Positions 27,475-36,183 are shown, counted from the first letter of the stretch. The stretch: 48,017 nucleotides of DNA from an uncultured Eubacterium sp. (GCA_934317205.1 CAKREL010000004.1:1-48017), one strand, 5' to 3'. Translations and numbers: made by a program. Notes: generated by a model from the sequence alone, not told the origin.

Positions 27475-27487
27475 GATAAAAAGGAGA

Positions 27488-27527
27488 GGATTGTGGAATA
27501 GAACAACTGTTTCACAATCCTTTTTTT
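27488..27527 (+). terminator. Terminator after gdhA
   Basis: GGATTGTGGAA pairs with TTTCACAATCC (one G-U pair) and is followed by seven Ts. Confidence 0.92.
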
Positions 27528-27601
27528 CCTTGAAAAAACAACTAAGAAACAATAAAAAAAATATGACATTTCGGTAAAAGTAACGGTTTTTGAAAAGATG
27601 C

Positions 27602-27630
27602 TTGTCAAAACCTGAAATAAGGTCTAAACT
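27602..27630 (+). promoter_or_regulatory. Promoter of the HPr-like gene
   Basis: -35 TTGTCA, 17-nt spacer, -10 TAAACT, 35 nt before the start codon. Confidence 0.45.
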
Positions 27631-27665
27631 ACAATAGTGTATTAGACGGAGGTTAGGAAAAGCGT

Positions 27666-27920
27666 ATGAGTAAGAAAGAAATTGTTATTGCAGATGTCGT
27701 AAACAAGTATGACAATCCGATCGCAGAGCTTGTGCAGGTAGCCTGCCAGTTTTCAAGTTCACTCTATTTAGTGCGGGGAAATCACCGTATTAATGCGAAA
27801 AGCATTATGGGGATTATGGCATTTAACCCACGTAATGGAGTGGAGGTTGAGATAGAGGCAGAAGGTGCAGATGAGACAGAAGCACTGAGCGCTATGGAGA
27901 GATTTTTGCTCTGTATGTAA
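27666..27920 (+). CDS. HPr-like protein lacking His15 (Crh-like)
   Basis: 84 aa, full-length HPr fold. It aligns without gaps to HPr: residue 15, the phospho-accepting His in the PTS, is Tyr, and Arg17 is Asn, while Pro18 is kept. Ser46, target of HPr kinase, is present in NAKSIMGIM at exactly position 46. The C-terminal half (EIEAEGADETEALSAMERFL) is normal. B. subtilis Crh has the same logic (Gln15, Ser46): it cannot carry PTS phosphate but when Ser-phosphorylated assists CcpA. A regulatory role is therefore inferred. It has its own promoter and RBS (GGAGGTTAGG), sits after gdhA, and ends at a bidirectional terminator. Confidence 0.85.
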   Translation: MSKKEIVIADVVNKYDNPIAELVQVACQFSSSLYLVRGNHRINAKSIMGIMAFNPRNGVEVEIEAEGADETEALSAMERFLLCM

Positions 27921-27960
27921 CTAATAGTTAAGCAACAGGTAACTTTATGGTATAGTGATT

Positions 27961-27995
27961 AAAAGAAGCATCGGAAAACCGATGCTTCTTTTTTT
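27961..27995. terminator. Bidirectional terminator, HPr-like gene / prs
   Basis: AAAAGAAGCATCGG and CCGATGCTTCTTTTTTT form a perfect 14-bp stem with an AAAA loop; A and T runs serve both directions. Confidence 0.93.
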
Positions 27996-28013
27996 GCTTA
28001 TTTAGATTGGCGC

Positions 28014-29204
28014 TTACTCTTCGTCTGAAGGAATTTCACCTTTGTATTTTGCAACCAGTGTCTGGATTCTCTGATACGGATCAAGCAGATCACTGATGGA
28101 TGCATCATGATTTAAAGTATCAATGATGTATGCAATGTATTTGCTCATGTCACAGCTGATATAGTAATCTCTGCTTAAGAGCTCCGGTGTCTGATATGCA
28201 AGGTTAGTTGTAACCACTTTGTAGATCAGACCTTCTTCAACAGCTTTGTCGAATTTCTCGAGACCGTTTGTGAACAGTCCGAAGGTAGCAATTACGAAGA
28301 TTCTGCCTGCATTACGTTTCTTTAATTCGCGGGCAACATCAATCATACTTCCGCCGGAAGAGATCATATCATCAACAACCCATACATCTTTGCCATCCAG
28401 GGAAGAACCAAGGAACTCGTGAGCAACGATTGGGTTTGTACCGTCTACAATGTGACTGTAATCACGACGTTTATAGAACATACCCATGTCTACACCAAGT
28501 ACGCTGGCAAGGAATACGGCACGGCTGGTAGCTCCCTCATCCGGGCTAATGATCATCAGATGGTCATTGTCAATCTGTAAGTCATCTACTTCATTCAGGA
28601 TACCTTTTACGAACTGGTAAGCCGGCTGAACGGTATCAAATCCGTGAAGCGGAATAGCATTCTGTACACGCGGATCATGTGCATCGAAAGTGATGATGTT
28701 ATCAACGCCCATGTTGATCAGTTCCTGAAGAGCAAGTGCACAGTCCATGGACTCTCTTGCAGTACGTCTGTGCTGACGGCTCTCATACAGGAAAGGCATG
28801 ATGACAGTGATTCTTCTCGCTTTACCATTTGCTGCTGCGATCATACGTTTCAGATCCTGATAGTGATCATCCGGTGACATATGGTTCTCATGTCCGCAGA
28901 GTTTGTATGTCAGGGAATAATTTGTTACATCTGTCATGATGTAAAGATCATATCCACGTACGGATTCATGAATAATACCTTTTGCCTCACCACTACCAAA
29001 ACGTGGGCAGGAAGCATCAAGAAGATAAGAATCGCGCAGATATCCTTTGAAAGCAATGTCATTTTCATGCTCATGTTCGCGGACACATCTCCATTTTACA
29101 AGGTATTTGTCTACTTTTTCTCCGATCTCGCTGATGCTCTCGAGTGGAATGATTCCGAGAGTTCCAGCCGGGATTGTTTCTAAGTTTCTCTGGTCGTTAT
29201 GCAT
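28014..29204 (-). CDS. prs: Ribose-phosphate pyrophosphokinase, long form
   Basis: PRPP synthetase (396 aa) making 5-phosphoribosyl-1-pyrophosphate from ribose 5-phosphate and ATP for purine, pyrimidine, His and Trp synthesis. Two PRTase-like domains are visible. MPFLYESRQHRRTARES is the counterpart of the catalytic flexible loop, ITFDAHDPRVQNAI carries the metal-binding histidine region, and VWVVDDMISSGGSMIDVA is the PRPP-binding loop, where canonical enzymes have DMIDTAGT. It is about 80 residues longer than Bacillus Prs, mainly through an N-terminal extension and a C-terminal tail. Similar long forms occur in clostridia. RBS GGAGGAA and a good promoter precede it. Confidence 0.93.
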   Translation of the reverse strand: MHNDQRNLETIPAGTLGIIPLESISEIGEKVDKYLVKWRCVREHEHENDIAFKGYLRDSYLLDASCPRFGSGEAKGIIHESVRGYDLYIMTDVTNYSLTYKLCGHENHMSPDDHYQDLKRMIAAANGKARRITVIMPFLYESRQHRRTARESMDCALALQELINMGVDNIITFDAHDPRVQNAIPLHGFDTVQPAYQFVKGILNEVDDLQIDNDHLMIISPDEGATSRAVFLASVLGVDMGMFYKRRDYSHIVDGTNPIVAHEFLGSSLDGKDVWVVDDMISSGGSMIDVARELKKRNAGRIFVIATFGLFTNGLEKFDKAVEEGLIYKVVTTNLAYQTPELLSRDYYISCDMSKYIAYIIDTLNHDASISDLLDPYQRIQTLVAKYKGEIPSDEE

Positions 29205-29254
29205 TAGAAAAGTTCCTCCATCAAATCTTTTCGTTTGTTTATAAATACGAAGGC

Positions 29255-29284
29255 ATTATAGCACTTAATCCCCATCTGTGACAA
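29255..29284 (-). promoter_or_regulatory. Promoter of prs
   Basis: Minus strand: -35 TTGTCA (29279-29284), 18-nt spacer, extended -10 TGCTATAAT with TATAAT at 29255-29260. Confidence 0.65.
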
Positions 29285-29333
29285 GGGATTTCTGCCGAGT
29301 ATATGGAATTAAACAGTTTAAATGTGAAAAAAT

Positions 29334-30320
29334 TTATTTTTCGGCAAGTTTTTTGCTGATACGGATGTCTTTGCCGAATAAGTGCAAAATGGTGAAGCTG
29401 TTGGAAATACGTGAAAAAATTCGTTCGGAATAAATCGTTGCGATGTCAAACAGCTGCAGGTTTGTGGAAATCAGTGTTGATTTCTCTTTGCGGATCCGCT
29501 CATTTAAGCATACAAAAAACTGGGAAGTCGTGAAATGATTTGTAAGCTCCGTGCCAAGATCATCAATGATCAGAAGGTCGCAGTCGAAAATATTCCGGTA
29601 GCTTTCTGCTGCCTGAGGATCTCTGGCAAAGGTCTTCTGCGCCAACAGATCAAACAGATGGTGTGCGGAGAAGTAAATCACAGAATGCCCGGTATCCAAT
29701 AATTCTTTTGCTACACAGTTGGAGAGAAATGTCTTTCCTACGCCGGTGTCGCCAAAAAGAAGCAGATTTTCAAAATCAGAATCAAATGTATCCACGAAAC
29801 GACGGCATTGAAGCAGTGCATTTTGTGCAGCTTCAAAGGAAGAAATCCGTGTATTTTCATCATAAATATGATTGTCATAATAATCCAGGGAAAAAGAAGC
29901 AAAGTTTTCCTGTTCCAGAATTCCCTGAAGGTTGGACTGCGTATATACAAGGTCAATGGCTGCCTGTTTCAGACAATGGCAGCGTTCATGCCCGATGTAT
30001 CCGGTATCCTGACAATCCGGACAGGTGAATGGCGGCTGAAAATAGTCTGCCGGATAACCATGATCCTGCAAAAGTTGCTGCTTTTGCAGGGAGAGTGCCT
30101 GAATTTGTTCATGCAGGTCTTTGAGTGCAGAAGCATCGCCATCCAGCAGCTGCCGGGCACGTTTGACACTTAAAGATGCAATGTCGGCGTCCAGTTTGCT
30201 GATCTGTGGAATCGTCGTTGCAATTTCTTCCCGACGCGTATCGATCAGACGCTGTCGCTTCAGCTGCCGGTCCTGATATCCACGCATAATCTGATCATAT
30301 TGTGTATTGGTAAGTGGCAT
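29334..30320 (-). CDS. DnaC/DnaI-type ATP-binding protein (helicase loader)
   Basis: AAA+ ATPase (328 aa) of the IstB/DnaC/DnaI group. The N-terminal part is helical and charged, then a zinc-type cluster C100-x2-C103 and C114-x-C116 in FTCPDCQDTGYIGHERCHC. The ATPase core has Walker A LLLFGDTGVGKTFL (187-200), Walker B LLIIDDLGTE and a sensor STNLQ segment, with arginine finger near RIFSRISNSF. In Bacillus, DnaI loads the DnaB-type helicase with the help of DnaD. Here it is 18 nt after a DnaD-domain gene on the same strand, so the two form a replication-initiation pair. Not an IS21 helper: no transposase is adjacent. Confidence 0.9.
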   Translation of the reverse strand: MPLTNTQYDQIMRGYQDRQLKRQRLIDTRREEIATTIPQISKLDADIASLSVKRARQLLDGDASALKDLHEQIQALSLQKQQLLQDHGYPADYFQPPFTCPDCQDTGYIGHERCHCLKQAAIDLVYTQSNLQGILEQENFASFSLDYYDNHIYDENTRISSFEAAQNALLQCRRFVDTFDSDFENLLLFGDTGVGKTFLSNCVAKELLDTGHSVIYFSAHHLFDLLAQKTFARDPQAAESYRNIFDCDLLIIDDLGTELTNHFTTSQFFVCLNERIRKEKSTLISTNLQLFDIATIYSERIFSRISNSFTILHLFGKDIRISKKLAEK

Positions 30321-30338
30321 AATATCCTCCTGTCTTCG

Positions 30339-31517
30339 TTACGAATTTGAGGTTGATGTCTGCTGCAGTGATTTTTTCAAAAGCTGCTGCTGCAGATCAT
30401 TGTAGTTGTTTTCCCGCTGCTTAAAGTTTGTAAACTGGCTTGGGGAAGCAGACGTTGCGGTTGTTCGCTCTGTATGGTTTTTCTGATTTTTCTGATAAAC
30501 TTCATCTGCTTTGCGAACATCATCCATGGTATGTACGTTGTTCAGATGCCATTTTTCCAGAATGGAATTTGCATATCCGAAGCTTGCTTCATGGATGGAA
30601 CGGATTGTGCGGTTGCAGGCTTCTACGATCAGTTCAGTAGAAAATCCTTTCTGAAGACTCCACTGCTTTAAATAAGTTGTCTCGGAAGGCACCAGATTCC
30701 GACCGCGGATGCCGAAAGCTTTCATAACGGCATGATACAGGGTGCTGTCCTGGTTTAGTGCTTCCTTAGCTTCAGGAACCGTGCGGATATTGCGTTCTGC
30801 AAAATCTTCTGCAATTTTCTGCATATAATAAAGGCTTGTGTGTCCTTTTGAGACGCTGTCTTCTATTAAATATTCAATTAGTTCAGTAGAAAGCTGTAAT
30901 TCGTCATACCAGAAAAAAATCATGTTCATATCTGTCTGGTTCAACGTCCGGCCGAGGTATTTTTCTGTGATAAAGATCAGCTCCCGAACGCCCTGGCGTT
31001 TACAGAATTCCTGCATGTCACTGACAGAATACTGCACCTGCCTTTTAGGAGTGGCAGAACGGATAAACTGATCCGTGACATTACCTGTGTTTTCGTTGAT
31101 TTCTGTGGAACTGCGCTCAGCAGCATCCATTTGTGGAGCTGCTTCAGAGTAACCAAAGCGGTTTGGCAAGACATTGCTGTCAGTTTGCGCTGCTGTCGGT
31201 TTGCTTTTGGCAGTGGAAGGGAGATAAGCATCTGAGAGCAGATGAATTCCTTCCAGATTCTGGCTTTCGTCAAAATCCAGGCGAAACAGCCGAAGCTTTT
31301 CCCAGTATTTTAAGGCACGCAGAACATCCCTCTCGGTGCAGTCAAAATGATCAGCCAGCCGGGAGAGGGAAAAATCAGACGTTGTCTGGTTCATGCAGCG
31401 GAGCAGGTAAAGATAGATCTTGACGTACTCGCCGTTTGCCTGTGTCATGTATTTGTCAATAAAAATATTCGGTACAAACGTAGCCGAAGCATCATTGTAT
31501 AACGTGATTTTTGCCAT
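30339..31517 (-). CDS. DnaD domain protein
   Basis: 392 aa. The N-terminal region (about 1-90) resembles the winged-helix DnaD N-terminal domain (YIYLLRCMNQTTSDFSLSRL is within it). A variable low-complexity linker follows. Then come two DDBH2-type helical modules: RELIFITEKYLGRTLNQTDM-like (about 175-250) and LVPSETTYLKQWSLQKGFST (about 290-350) containing the conserved YANSILEKWH motif (YxxxILxxW) that binds DNA. Bacillus DnaD acts at oriC and restart with DnaI and the helicase. The C-terminal Gln/Asn-rich tail (NNYNDLQQQLLKKSLQQ) is natively unstructured. RBS GAGAGA. Confidence 0.9.
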   Translation of the reverse strand: MAKITLYNDASATFVPNIFIDKYMTQANGEYVKIYLYLLRCMNQTTSDFSLSRLADHFDCTERDVLRALKYWEKLRLFRLDFDESQNLEGIHLLSDAYLPSTAKSKPTAAQTDSNVLPNRFGYSEAAPQMDAAERSSTEINENTGNVTDQFIRSATPKRQVQYSVSDMQEFCKRQGVRELIFITEKYLGRTLNQTDMNMIFFWYDELQLSTELIEYLIEDSVSKGHTSLYYMQKIAEDFAERNIRTVPEAKEALNQDSTLYHAVMKAFGIRGRNLVPSETTYLKQWSLQKGFSTELIVEACNRTIRSIHEASFGYANSILEKWHLNNVHTMDDVRKADEVYQKNQKNHTERTTATSASPSQFTNFKQRENNYNDLQQQLLKKSLQQTSTSNS

Positions 31518-31578
31518 AATTGAATTCTCTCTTTCGACTTGAAGTATATCATATCACCCAGAAAAAGAGAAGAAAAAG

Positions 31579-31622
31579 ATATCCACATCACAGTCACCAG
31601 TAAAGGACTGCAATGTGGATAT
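31579..31622 (-). terminator. Terminator after murC
   Basis: On the minus strand ATATCCACAT and ATGTGGATAT form a 10-bp stem, extended inwards through a one-base bulge by GCAGTC/GACTGT, then CTTTTTCTT. Confidence 0.8.
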
Positions 31623-31657
31623 TAAAGTCGAATGCATGTGAGATATAGTGCTTTCTA

Positions 31658-33040
31658 TCAGCGTTTTCCAAGGAGATGCTCGCCTACCTGATAGATATCG
31701 CCGGCACCCATAGTTATCAACAGGTCGTTGTCAGTACATGTCTCAAGCAGGAAATTCTCAATGGCGTCAAAGGATGGGAAAAAGTAACTTTCTGTTCCTT
31801 TTTTGCGGATGTCATCTGCCAGATCTTCCATATGAATGCCCAGAGTGTCTGTCTCTCGGGCGGCGTATACATCTGCCAGAACTACAATATCTGCCAGGGA
31901 AAGTGCATCGGAAAACTGATTCCAGAATGCTTTGGTACGTGTGTACGTATGCGGCTGGAAGATACAGATGATTCGGTCGTGCGGATAGTTGCGGGCAGCG
32001 GTCAGTGTGGCAGCAATCTCTGTCGGATGATGTGCATAGTCATCAATGATGGTAATGCCGCCGAGTTTTCCTTTGTATTCAAATCGTCTGGCAGTTCCAC
32101 CAAAGGCCTGCAGTCCACGGATGATCGTATCAGTGTCAAAGCCGGCTTCTGTGGCAAATGCTATGGCAGCCAGGGCATTTGCAATGTTATGTTTGCCTGG
32201 AACATTTAAGGAAACATGTCCGGCAGCCTGTCCATGTACATTGAAAGTAAAGGATGCACAGGCAGTTTCATTATAAGAAATGTTTGTTGCAGTATAATCG
32301 GCATCCTCAGTCAGACCAAAAGTGACAACGCGTTCCTTTAAGTCTGCGATGATCTCCTCCGGACGGTCAATGGCTGCATTCAGGATCAGCACACCGTCAG
32401 CGGCTGTATTCTGTGCAAATTTATGAAAAGAGTGTCGGATATCGTTAATATCCTTGAAAAAATCCAGATGATCTTCTTCAATATTAAGGATGATGCTGTA
32501 TCTCGGATGAAAGTTCAGGAAACTGTTGGTATATTCGCACGCTTCTGTCAGAAATACATCAGATCCTCCAACGCGGATATTTCCACCTATGGCATCGAGC
32601 ATACCGCCCACAGAGATGGTCGGATCGCTGTCTGCTGCCAGAAGGATGTGTGAGATCATGGAAGTTGTTGTTGTTTTACCATGGGTTCCGCTGACCGCAA
32701 TGGATTTTGCATAGTTATCCATGAGCTGGCCAAGGAATTGCGCACGGGTCAGCATAGGGATTTTAGCATCATGGGCGGCTTTCCATTCTGCGTTGTCCGG
32801 ATGGATTGCTGCGGTGTAAACGACAAGTCCAATGCCTGGCTGAATGTTAGCAGCGCGCTGTCCGATATAGACGGTTGCACCGTTTTTCTCCAGCTGTTCG
32901 GTCAGGGCAGAAGCCTTGTTATCGGAGCCGGATACCGTGAATCCTTCTTTTAATAAAATCTCGGCAAGACCACTCATGCTGATACCGCCGATACCTATAA
33001 AATGAATATGAATTGGTTTTTCAAAATCGATTTTGTACAT
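31658..33040 (-). CDS. murC: UDP-N-acetylmuramate--L-alanine ligase
   Basis: Cytosolic Mur ligase (460 aa), first amino-acid addition in peptidoglycan precursor synthesis. The N-terminal Rossmann-like domain has HFIGIGGISMSGLAEIL (13-29) and VSGSD (36-40). The ATP-binding domain has AVSGTHGKTTTTSM (115-128), with NIEEDHLDFF and the lysine-containing loop later. The C-terminal domain has DDYAHHPTEI and FQPHTYTRT, diagnostic for MurC. Length is standard. It is monocistronic, divergent from glgC, and ended by its own hairpin. dnaD lies downstream on the same strand with a separate start region. Confidence 0.97.
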   Translation of the reverse strand: MYKIDFEKPIHIHFIGIGGISMSGLAEILLKEGFTVSGSDNKASALTEQLEKNGATVYIGQRAANIQPGIGLVVYTAAIHPDNAEWKAAHDAKIPMLTRAQFLGQLMDNYAKSIAVSGTHGKTTTTSMISHILLAADSDPTISVGGMLDAIGGNIRVGGSDVFLTEACEYTNSFLNFHPRYSIILNIEEDHLDFFKDINDIRHSFHKFAQNTAADGVLILNAAIDRPEEIIADLKERVVTFGLTEDADYTATNISYNETACASFTFNVHGQAAGHVSLNVPGKHNIANALAAIAFATEAGFDTDTIIRGLQAFGGTARRFEYKGKLGGITIIDDYAHHPTEIAATLTAARNYPHDRIICIFQPHTYTRTKAFWNQFSDALSLADIVVLADVYAARETDTLGIHMEDLADDIRKKGTESYFFPSFDAIENFLLETCTDNDLLITMGAGDIYQVGEHLLGKR

Positions 33041-33320
33041 AATAATTTACCACCTGTATATTTGAATCATTTTCCTGCTTAGTAGTTTAGCACATTATAC
33101 TCCATTGTGGAAAACTTGGCAATGATACGGGGCGGAAAAAAATGGTGGTCAGACCAAGTGTTGTGAAAAATGTCGAAAAATCACTATAATTTTTGGGGAA
33201 ATTGTGAAAATTAGTGCACACATCAGGAAAAATATGTTATAATTTTGCTATCAAATTTAATTTATAGATAACGGTTTGTTTTTCAAAAATATTTACCGTT
33301 ATTGACAAGAGGTGATTTAC
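33041..33320. other. Divergent intergenic region murC/glgC
   Basis: 280 nt, AT-rich. Two -10 sequences (TATAAT at 33185 and 33238) face glgC. TGGTCAGACCA (33145-33155) is a perfect 11-nt palindrome that could be an operator. No gene is seen. Confidence 0.45.
33161..33190 (+). promoter_or_regulatory. Promoter of glgC-glgD
   Basis: -35 TTGTGA, 18-nt spacer, -10 TATAAT. A second TATAAT at 33238-33243, with a weak -35 (TGCACA), may be an additional start point. Confidence 0.5.
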
Positions 33321-34592
33321 ATGATTCGAAAGGAAATGATTGCAATGCTTCTGGCCGGCGGACAGGGAAGTCGACTTGGTGTATTGACTGCAAATGTTGC
33401 AAAACCGGCTGTTGCATTCGGAGGTAAATATCGTATTATCGATTTCCCGCTTAGCAACTGTATTAATTCCGGAATCGATACCGTAGGTGTTCTGACTCAG
33501 TATCAGCCATTGCGACTGAATACGCATATTGGTATTGGTATTCCGTGGGATCTGGATCGTAATAACGGTGGTGTTACGATTCTTCAGCCGTATGAAAAGA
33601 GCGGTGGAAGTGAATGGTATTCTGGTACTGCAAATGCAATTTATCAGAATATGAAGTACATAGACAGTTATGATCCGGAATATGTCCTGATCCTGTCTGG
33701 CGACCATATTTACAAGATGGATTATGAAGTGATGCTTGATTTTCATAAGCAGAATCACGCAGATGTTACGATCGCAGTTATGCCGGTTCCGATGGAAGAG
33801 GCCAGCCGCTTCGGTATCGTTGTGGCAGATGAAGAGCACAGAATCCGTGAATTTCAGGAGAAACCGGCGGAGCCGAAGAGTAACCTGGCATCCATGGGAA
33901 TTTATATCTTTAGCTGGAAGGTCTTAAAGGAAGCGCTGATCGCCAATGCGGATGTGGAAAATTGTGATTTTGGTATGCATGTCATTCCGTACTGCTTTGA
34001 TAAAGGTGAGCGTATTTTTGCATACGAGTACAACGGATACTGGAAAGATGTCGGAACATTAGGATCTTACTGGGAAGCAAATATGGAGCTGATCGATCTG
34101 ATCCCGGAGTTTAATCTTTATGAAGAATACTGGAAGATCTATACAAAGAGTGACGTGCTTGCTCCGCAGTATATTGCAGCTGACGCAAAAGTGGACAAAA
34201 GTATCATAGGTGAAGGTACAGAGATTTATGGTGAAGTACATAGCTGTGTTATCGGTGCCAATGTAACCATTGGAAAAGGAAGCGTTGTCCGTGATTCTAT
34301 CATTATGGAAGGTGTAACCATCGGTGAGAATGTTGTCATCGATAAGGCGATCATTGCAGAGGAATGCGTGGTTGGCGATGGTGCTGTACTTGGTGTCGGC
34401 GAAGAAAAACCGAACAAGTTAAAAGAGAGTGTTTATGCATTTGGTCTTGTAACCATCGGAGAGAAATCCGTAATTCCGCCAAATGTACAGATTGGCAAAA
34501 ATACAGCAATTGCTGGTGTGACAACACCGGAAGATTATCCGGATGGAGTCCTTGACAGCGGGGAATATATTGTTAAGGCAGGTGGCAAATAA
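33321..34592 (+). CDS. glgC: Glucose-1-phosphate adenylyltransferase, catalytic subunit
   Basis: ADP-glucose pyrophosphorylase (423 aa), the committed step of glycogen synthesis. [15 protein letters not shown] near the N-terminus is the nucleotide-binding loop, with [20 protein letters not shown] following; [10 protein letters not shown] carries a catalytic Asp and [10 protein letters not shown] the glucose-1-phosphate Lys. The C-terminal third is a left-handed beta helix of hexapeptide repeats. The ATG at 33321 is preferred because GAGGTG lies 8 nt before it; a GTG at 33312 would overlap that RBS. It overlaps glgD by one base (TAATG). Confidence 0.96.
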   Translation: MIRKEMIAMLLAGGQGSRLGVLTANVAKPAVAFGGKYRIIDFPLSNCINSGIDTVGVLTQYQPLRLNTHIGIGIPWDLDRNNGGVTILQPYEKSGGSEWYSGTANAIYQNMKYIDSYDPEYVLILSGDHIYKMDYEVMLDFHKQNHADVTIAVMPVPMEEASRFGIVVADEEHRIREFQEKPAEPKSNLASMGIYIFSWKVLKEALIANADVENCDFGMHVIPYCFDKGERIFAYEYNGYWKDVGTLGSYWEANMELIDLIPEFNLYEEYWKIYTKSDVLAPQYIAADAKVDKSIIGEGTEIYGEVHSCVIGANVTIGKGSVVRDSIIMEGVTIGENVVIDKAIIAEECVVGDGAVLGVGEEKPNKLKESVYAFGLVTIGEKSVIPPNVQIGKNTAIAGVTTPEDYPDGVLDSGEYIVKAGGK

Positions 34593-35710
34593 TGAAAGCA
34601 TTAGGTATTATTTTAGCAGGTGGTAATAATTACAGAATGAGAGAGCTTTCCGCGAAGCGCGCCATTGCAGCTATGCCGATTGGTGGCGGATACCGTGCGA
34701 TCGACTTTGCACTGAGCAATATGAGCAATTCGCATATTCAGCGTGTGGCAGTATTGACACAGTACAATTCCCGCTCGCTGAATGAGCATCTGAATTCCTC
34801 AAAATGGTGGGATTTCGGAAGAAAGCAGGGCGGACTTTATATCTTTACACCGACGATTACATCCGATAATGGCAATTGGTATCGTGGAACTGCAGATGCC
34901 CTTGCTCAAAATATTGATTTTCTGAAACGAAGCCATGAGCCGTACGTTATCGTTGTCGGTGGAGACTGTGTATACAAACTGGATTATAATAAGGTATTAG
35001 ATTACCATATTCAGAAAAAAGCCGACATTACAATTGTATGCAAGGATGTTCCGGCTACTGAGGATATCAGCCGGTTTGGTGTAGTAAAGATGAATGAAGA
35101 CTCCAGAATCATCGATTTTGAAGAAAAACCGATGGTGGCACAGTCCCACACGATTTCGACTGGTATCTATGTGCTGCGCAGAAGACAGCTCATTGAGATG
35201 CTGGAAAAGAGCATGGAAGAGAATCGTTTTGATCTGGTAACTGATATCCTGATCCGTTATAAAAATCTCAAACAGATTTACGGATATAAACTGGAAACTT
35301 ACTGGAGCAATATTGCCAGCGTGGAATCTTATTATCAGACAAACATGGATTTTCTGAAACCGGATATCCGAAATTATTTCTTCCACCAGGAACCATATGT
35401 ATATTCCAAGGTGGATGACCTTGCTCCGGCAAAATATAACGTGGGAGCTGAAGTCCATAACAGCCTGATCGCAAGCGGATGTATTATAAATGGAACAGTG
35501 GAAAATTCTGTACTGTTCAAACAGGTATTTGTAGGAAAGAACTGCGTAATTAAGAATTCAATTATTTTAAATGATGTTTACATCGGTGATAATACGCATA
35601 TTGAAAATTGTATTGTGGAGAGCCGTGATACAATTTGTGCAAATACATACCTATGCGGCGAAGAGGAGATAAAAATTGTGCGTGGGCACAACAAGCGTTA
35701 CATTATGTAA
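34592..35710 (+). CDS. glgD: GlgD, non-catalytic ADP-glucose pyrophosphorylase subunit
   Basis: 372 aa, same fold as GlgC. The glycine-rich nucleotide loop is broken: GlgC has AGGQGSRLG, here it reads AGGNNYRMRE. GGDCVYKLDY and FEEKPMVAQS regions remain. In Firmicutes GlgD is a regulatory partner that forms a hetero-oligomer with GlgC; loss of the loop agrees with this. The C-terminal beta helix is kept (LIASGCIINGTVENSVLFKQ). It follows glgC with a one-base overlap and ends in the basic tail RGHNKRYIM. Confidence 0.95.
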   Translation: MKALGIILAGGNNYRMRELSAKRAIAAMPIGGGYRAIDFALSNMSNSHIQRVAVLTQYNSRSLNEHLNSSKWWDFGRKQGGLYIFTPTITSDNGNWYRGTADALAQNIDFLKRSHEPYVIVVGGDCVYKLDYNKVLDYHIQKKADITIVCKDVPATEDISRFGVVKMNEDSRIIDFEEKPMVAQSHTISTGIYVLRRRQLIEMLEKSMEENRFDLVTDILIRYKNLKQIYGYKLETYWSNIASVESYYQTNMDFLKPDIRNYFFHQEPYVYSKVDDLAPAKYNVGAEVHNSLIASGCIINGTVENSVLFKQVFVGKNCVIKNSIILNDVYIGDNTHIENCIVESRDTICANTYLCGEEEIKIVRGHNKRYIM

Positions 35711-35815
35711 TACGCCATAGACGGCAGAACGGAAAGGACCGACATTGACGTGACAGCTTAGCATACGAACCGACCTGCTGTGAAGAAAGTAAGAAACACA
35801 GGGGAAGAAAAAAGT

Positions 35816-36079
35816 ATGAATATTACAGATGTGAGAATTCGAAAAATTGACAAAGAAGGAAAAATGAGGGCTGTCGTATCTATTACGATCGATAATGAAT
35901 TTGCTGTGCATGACATCAAGATCATTGAAGGAGAAAAAGGTGAATTTATTGCGATGCCAAGCCGGAAAAATGCGGAAGGGGAATACAGGGATGTAGCGCA
36001 TCCGATCAATTCTGATACAAGAGAGCAGATTCAGGAGCTGATCATGCGAAAATATCATGAAGAAATTGCAGAAGCATAA
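35816..36079 (+). CDS. spoVG: Septation/regulatory protein SpoVG
   Basis: 87 aa. [20 protein letters not shown] opens the SpoVG fold; [20 protein letters not shown] and [20 protein letters not shown] are hallmark segments. SpoVG proteins bind nucleic acid and influence sporulation, capsule and cell division genes. The ATG at 35816 has GGGGAAG upstream; codons read further upstream (from a GTG at 35780) are not SpoVG-like. In Bacillus, spoVG precedes a nucleotidyltransferase gene and then pth-mfd; here the nucleotidyltransferases glgC-glgD lie just upstream and pth-mfd downstream. The 105 nt before it show nothing recognisable. Confidence 0.96.
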   Translation: MNITDVRIRKIDKEGKMRAVVSITIDNEFAVHDIKIIEGEKGEFIAMPSRKNAEGEYRDVAHPINSDTREQIQELIMRKYHEEIAEA

Positions 36080-36095
36080 ATAATTGTGGTATACT
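36066..36095 (+). promoter_or_regulatory. Possible promoter at the end of spoVG
   Basis: -35 TTGCAG, 18-nt spacer, -10 TATACT. The -10 sits in TTGTGG..CCACAA, a small inverted repeat (36084-36103). A terminator follows only about 15 nt later, so any transcript would have to pass it to reach pth. Confidence 0.35.
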
Positions 36096-36110
36096 ATCCA
36101 CAACTGCACA

Positions 36111-36147
36111 AAGAGGAGAATCCTGCATTGCAGGAGGCTCCTTTTTT
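36111..36147 (+). terminator. Terminator after spoVG
   Basis: A bipartite stem: AAGAGGAG with CTCCTTTT outside and CCTGC/GCAGG with loop ATT inside, then six Ts. The T run is shared with the palindrome that follows. Confidence 0.85.
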
Positions 36148-36183
36148 AATCGGAGAAAATTATAATTTTCTCCGATTAAAAAA
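36142..36183. repeat. Perfect 42-bp palindrome
   Basis: TTTTTTAATCGGAGAAAATT plus A, then its exact reverse complement; the centre is between 36162 and 36163 and there is no spacer. As RNA it would fold into a 15-21-bp hairpin flanked by U and A runs. Confidence 0.85.

Noticed and set aside
29334..30320. IS21 IstB helper ATPase
   Set aside because: The protein has the N-terminal zinc cluster of DnaI-type loaders and sits next to a DnaD-domain gene; no IstA or terminal repeats are nearby.
33145..33155. TGGTCAGACCA palindrome as a specific operator
   Set aside because: Perfect but only 11 nt and found once; not enough to assign a regulator.
35711..35815. Possible tRNA or small RNA before spoVG
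   Set aside because: No cloverleaf, no T-arm GTTCRANNC sequence and no stable long stem were found.
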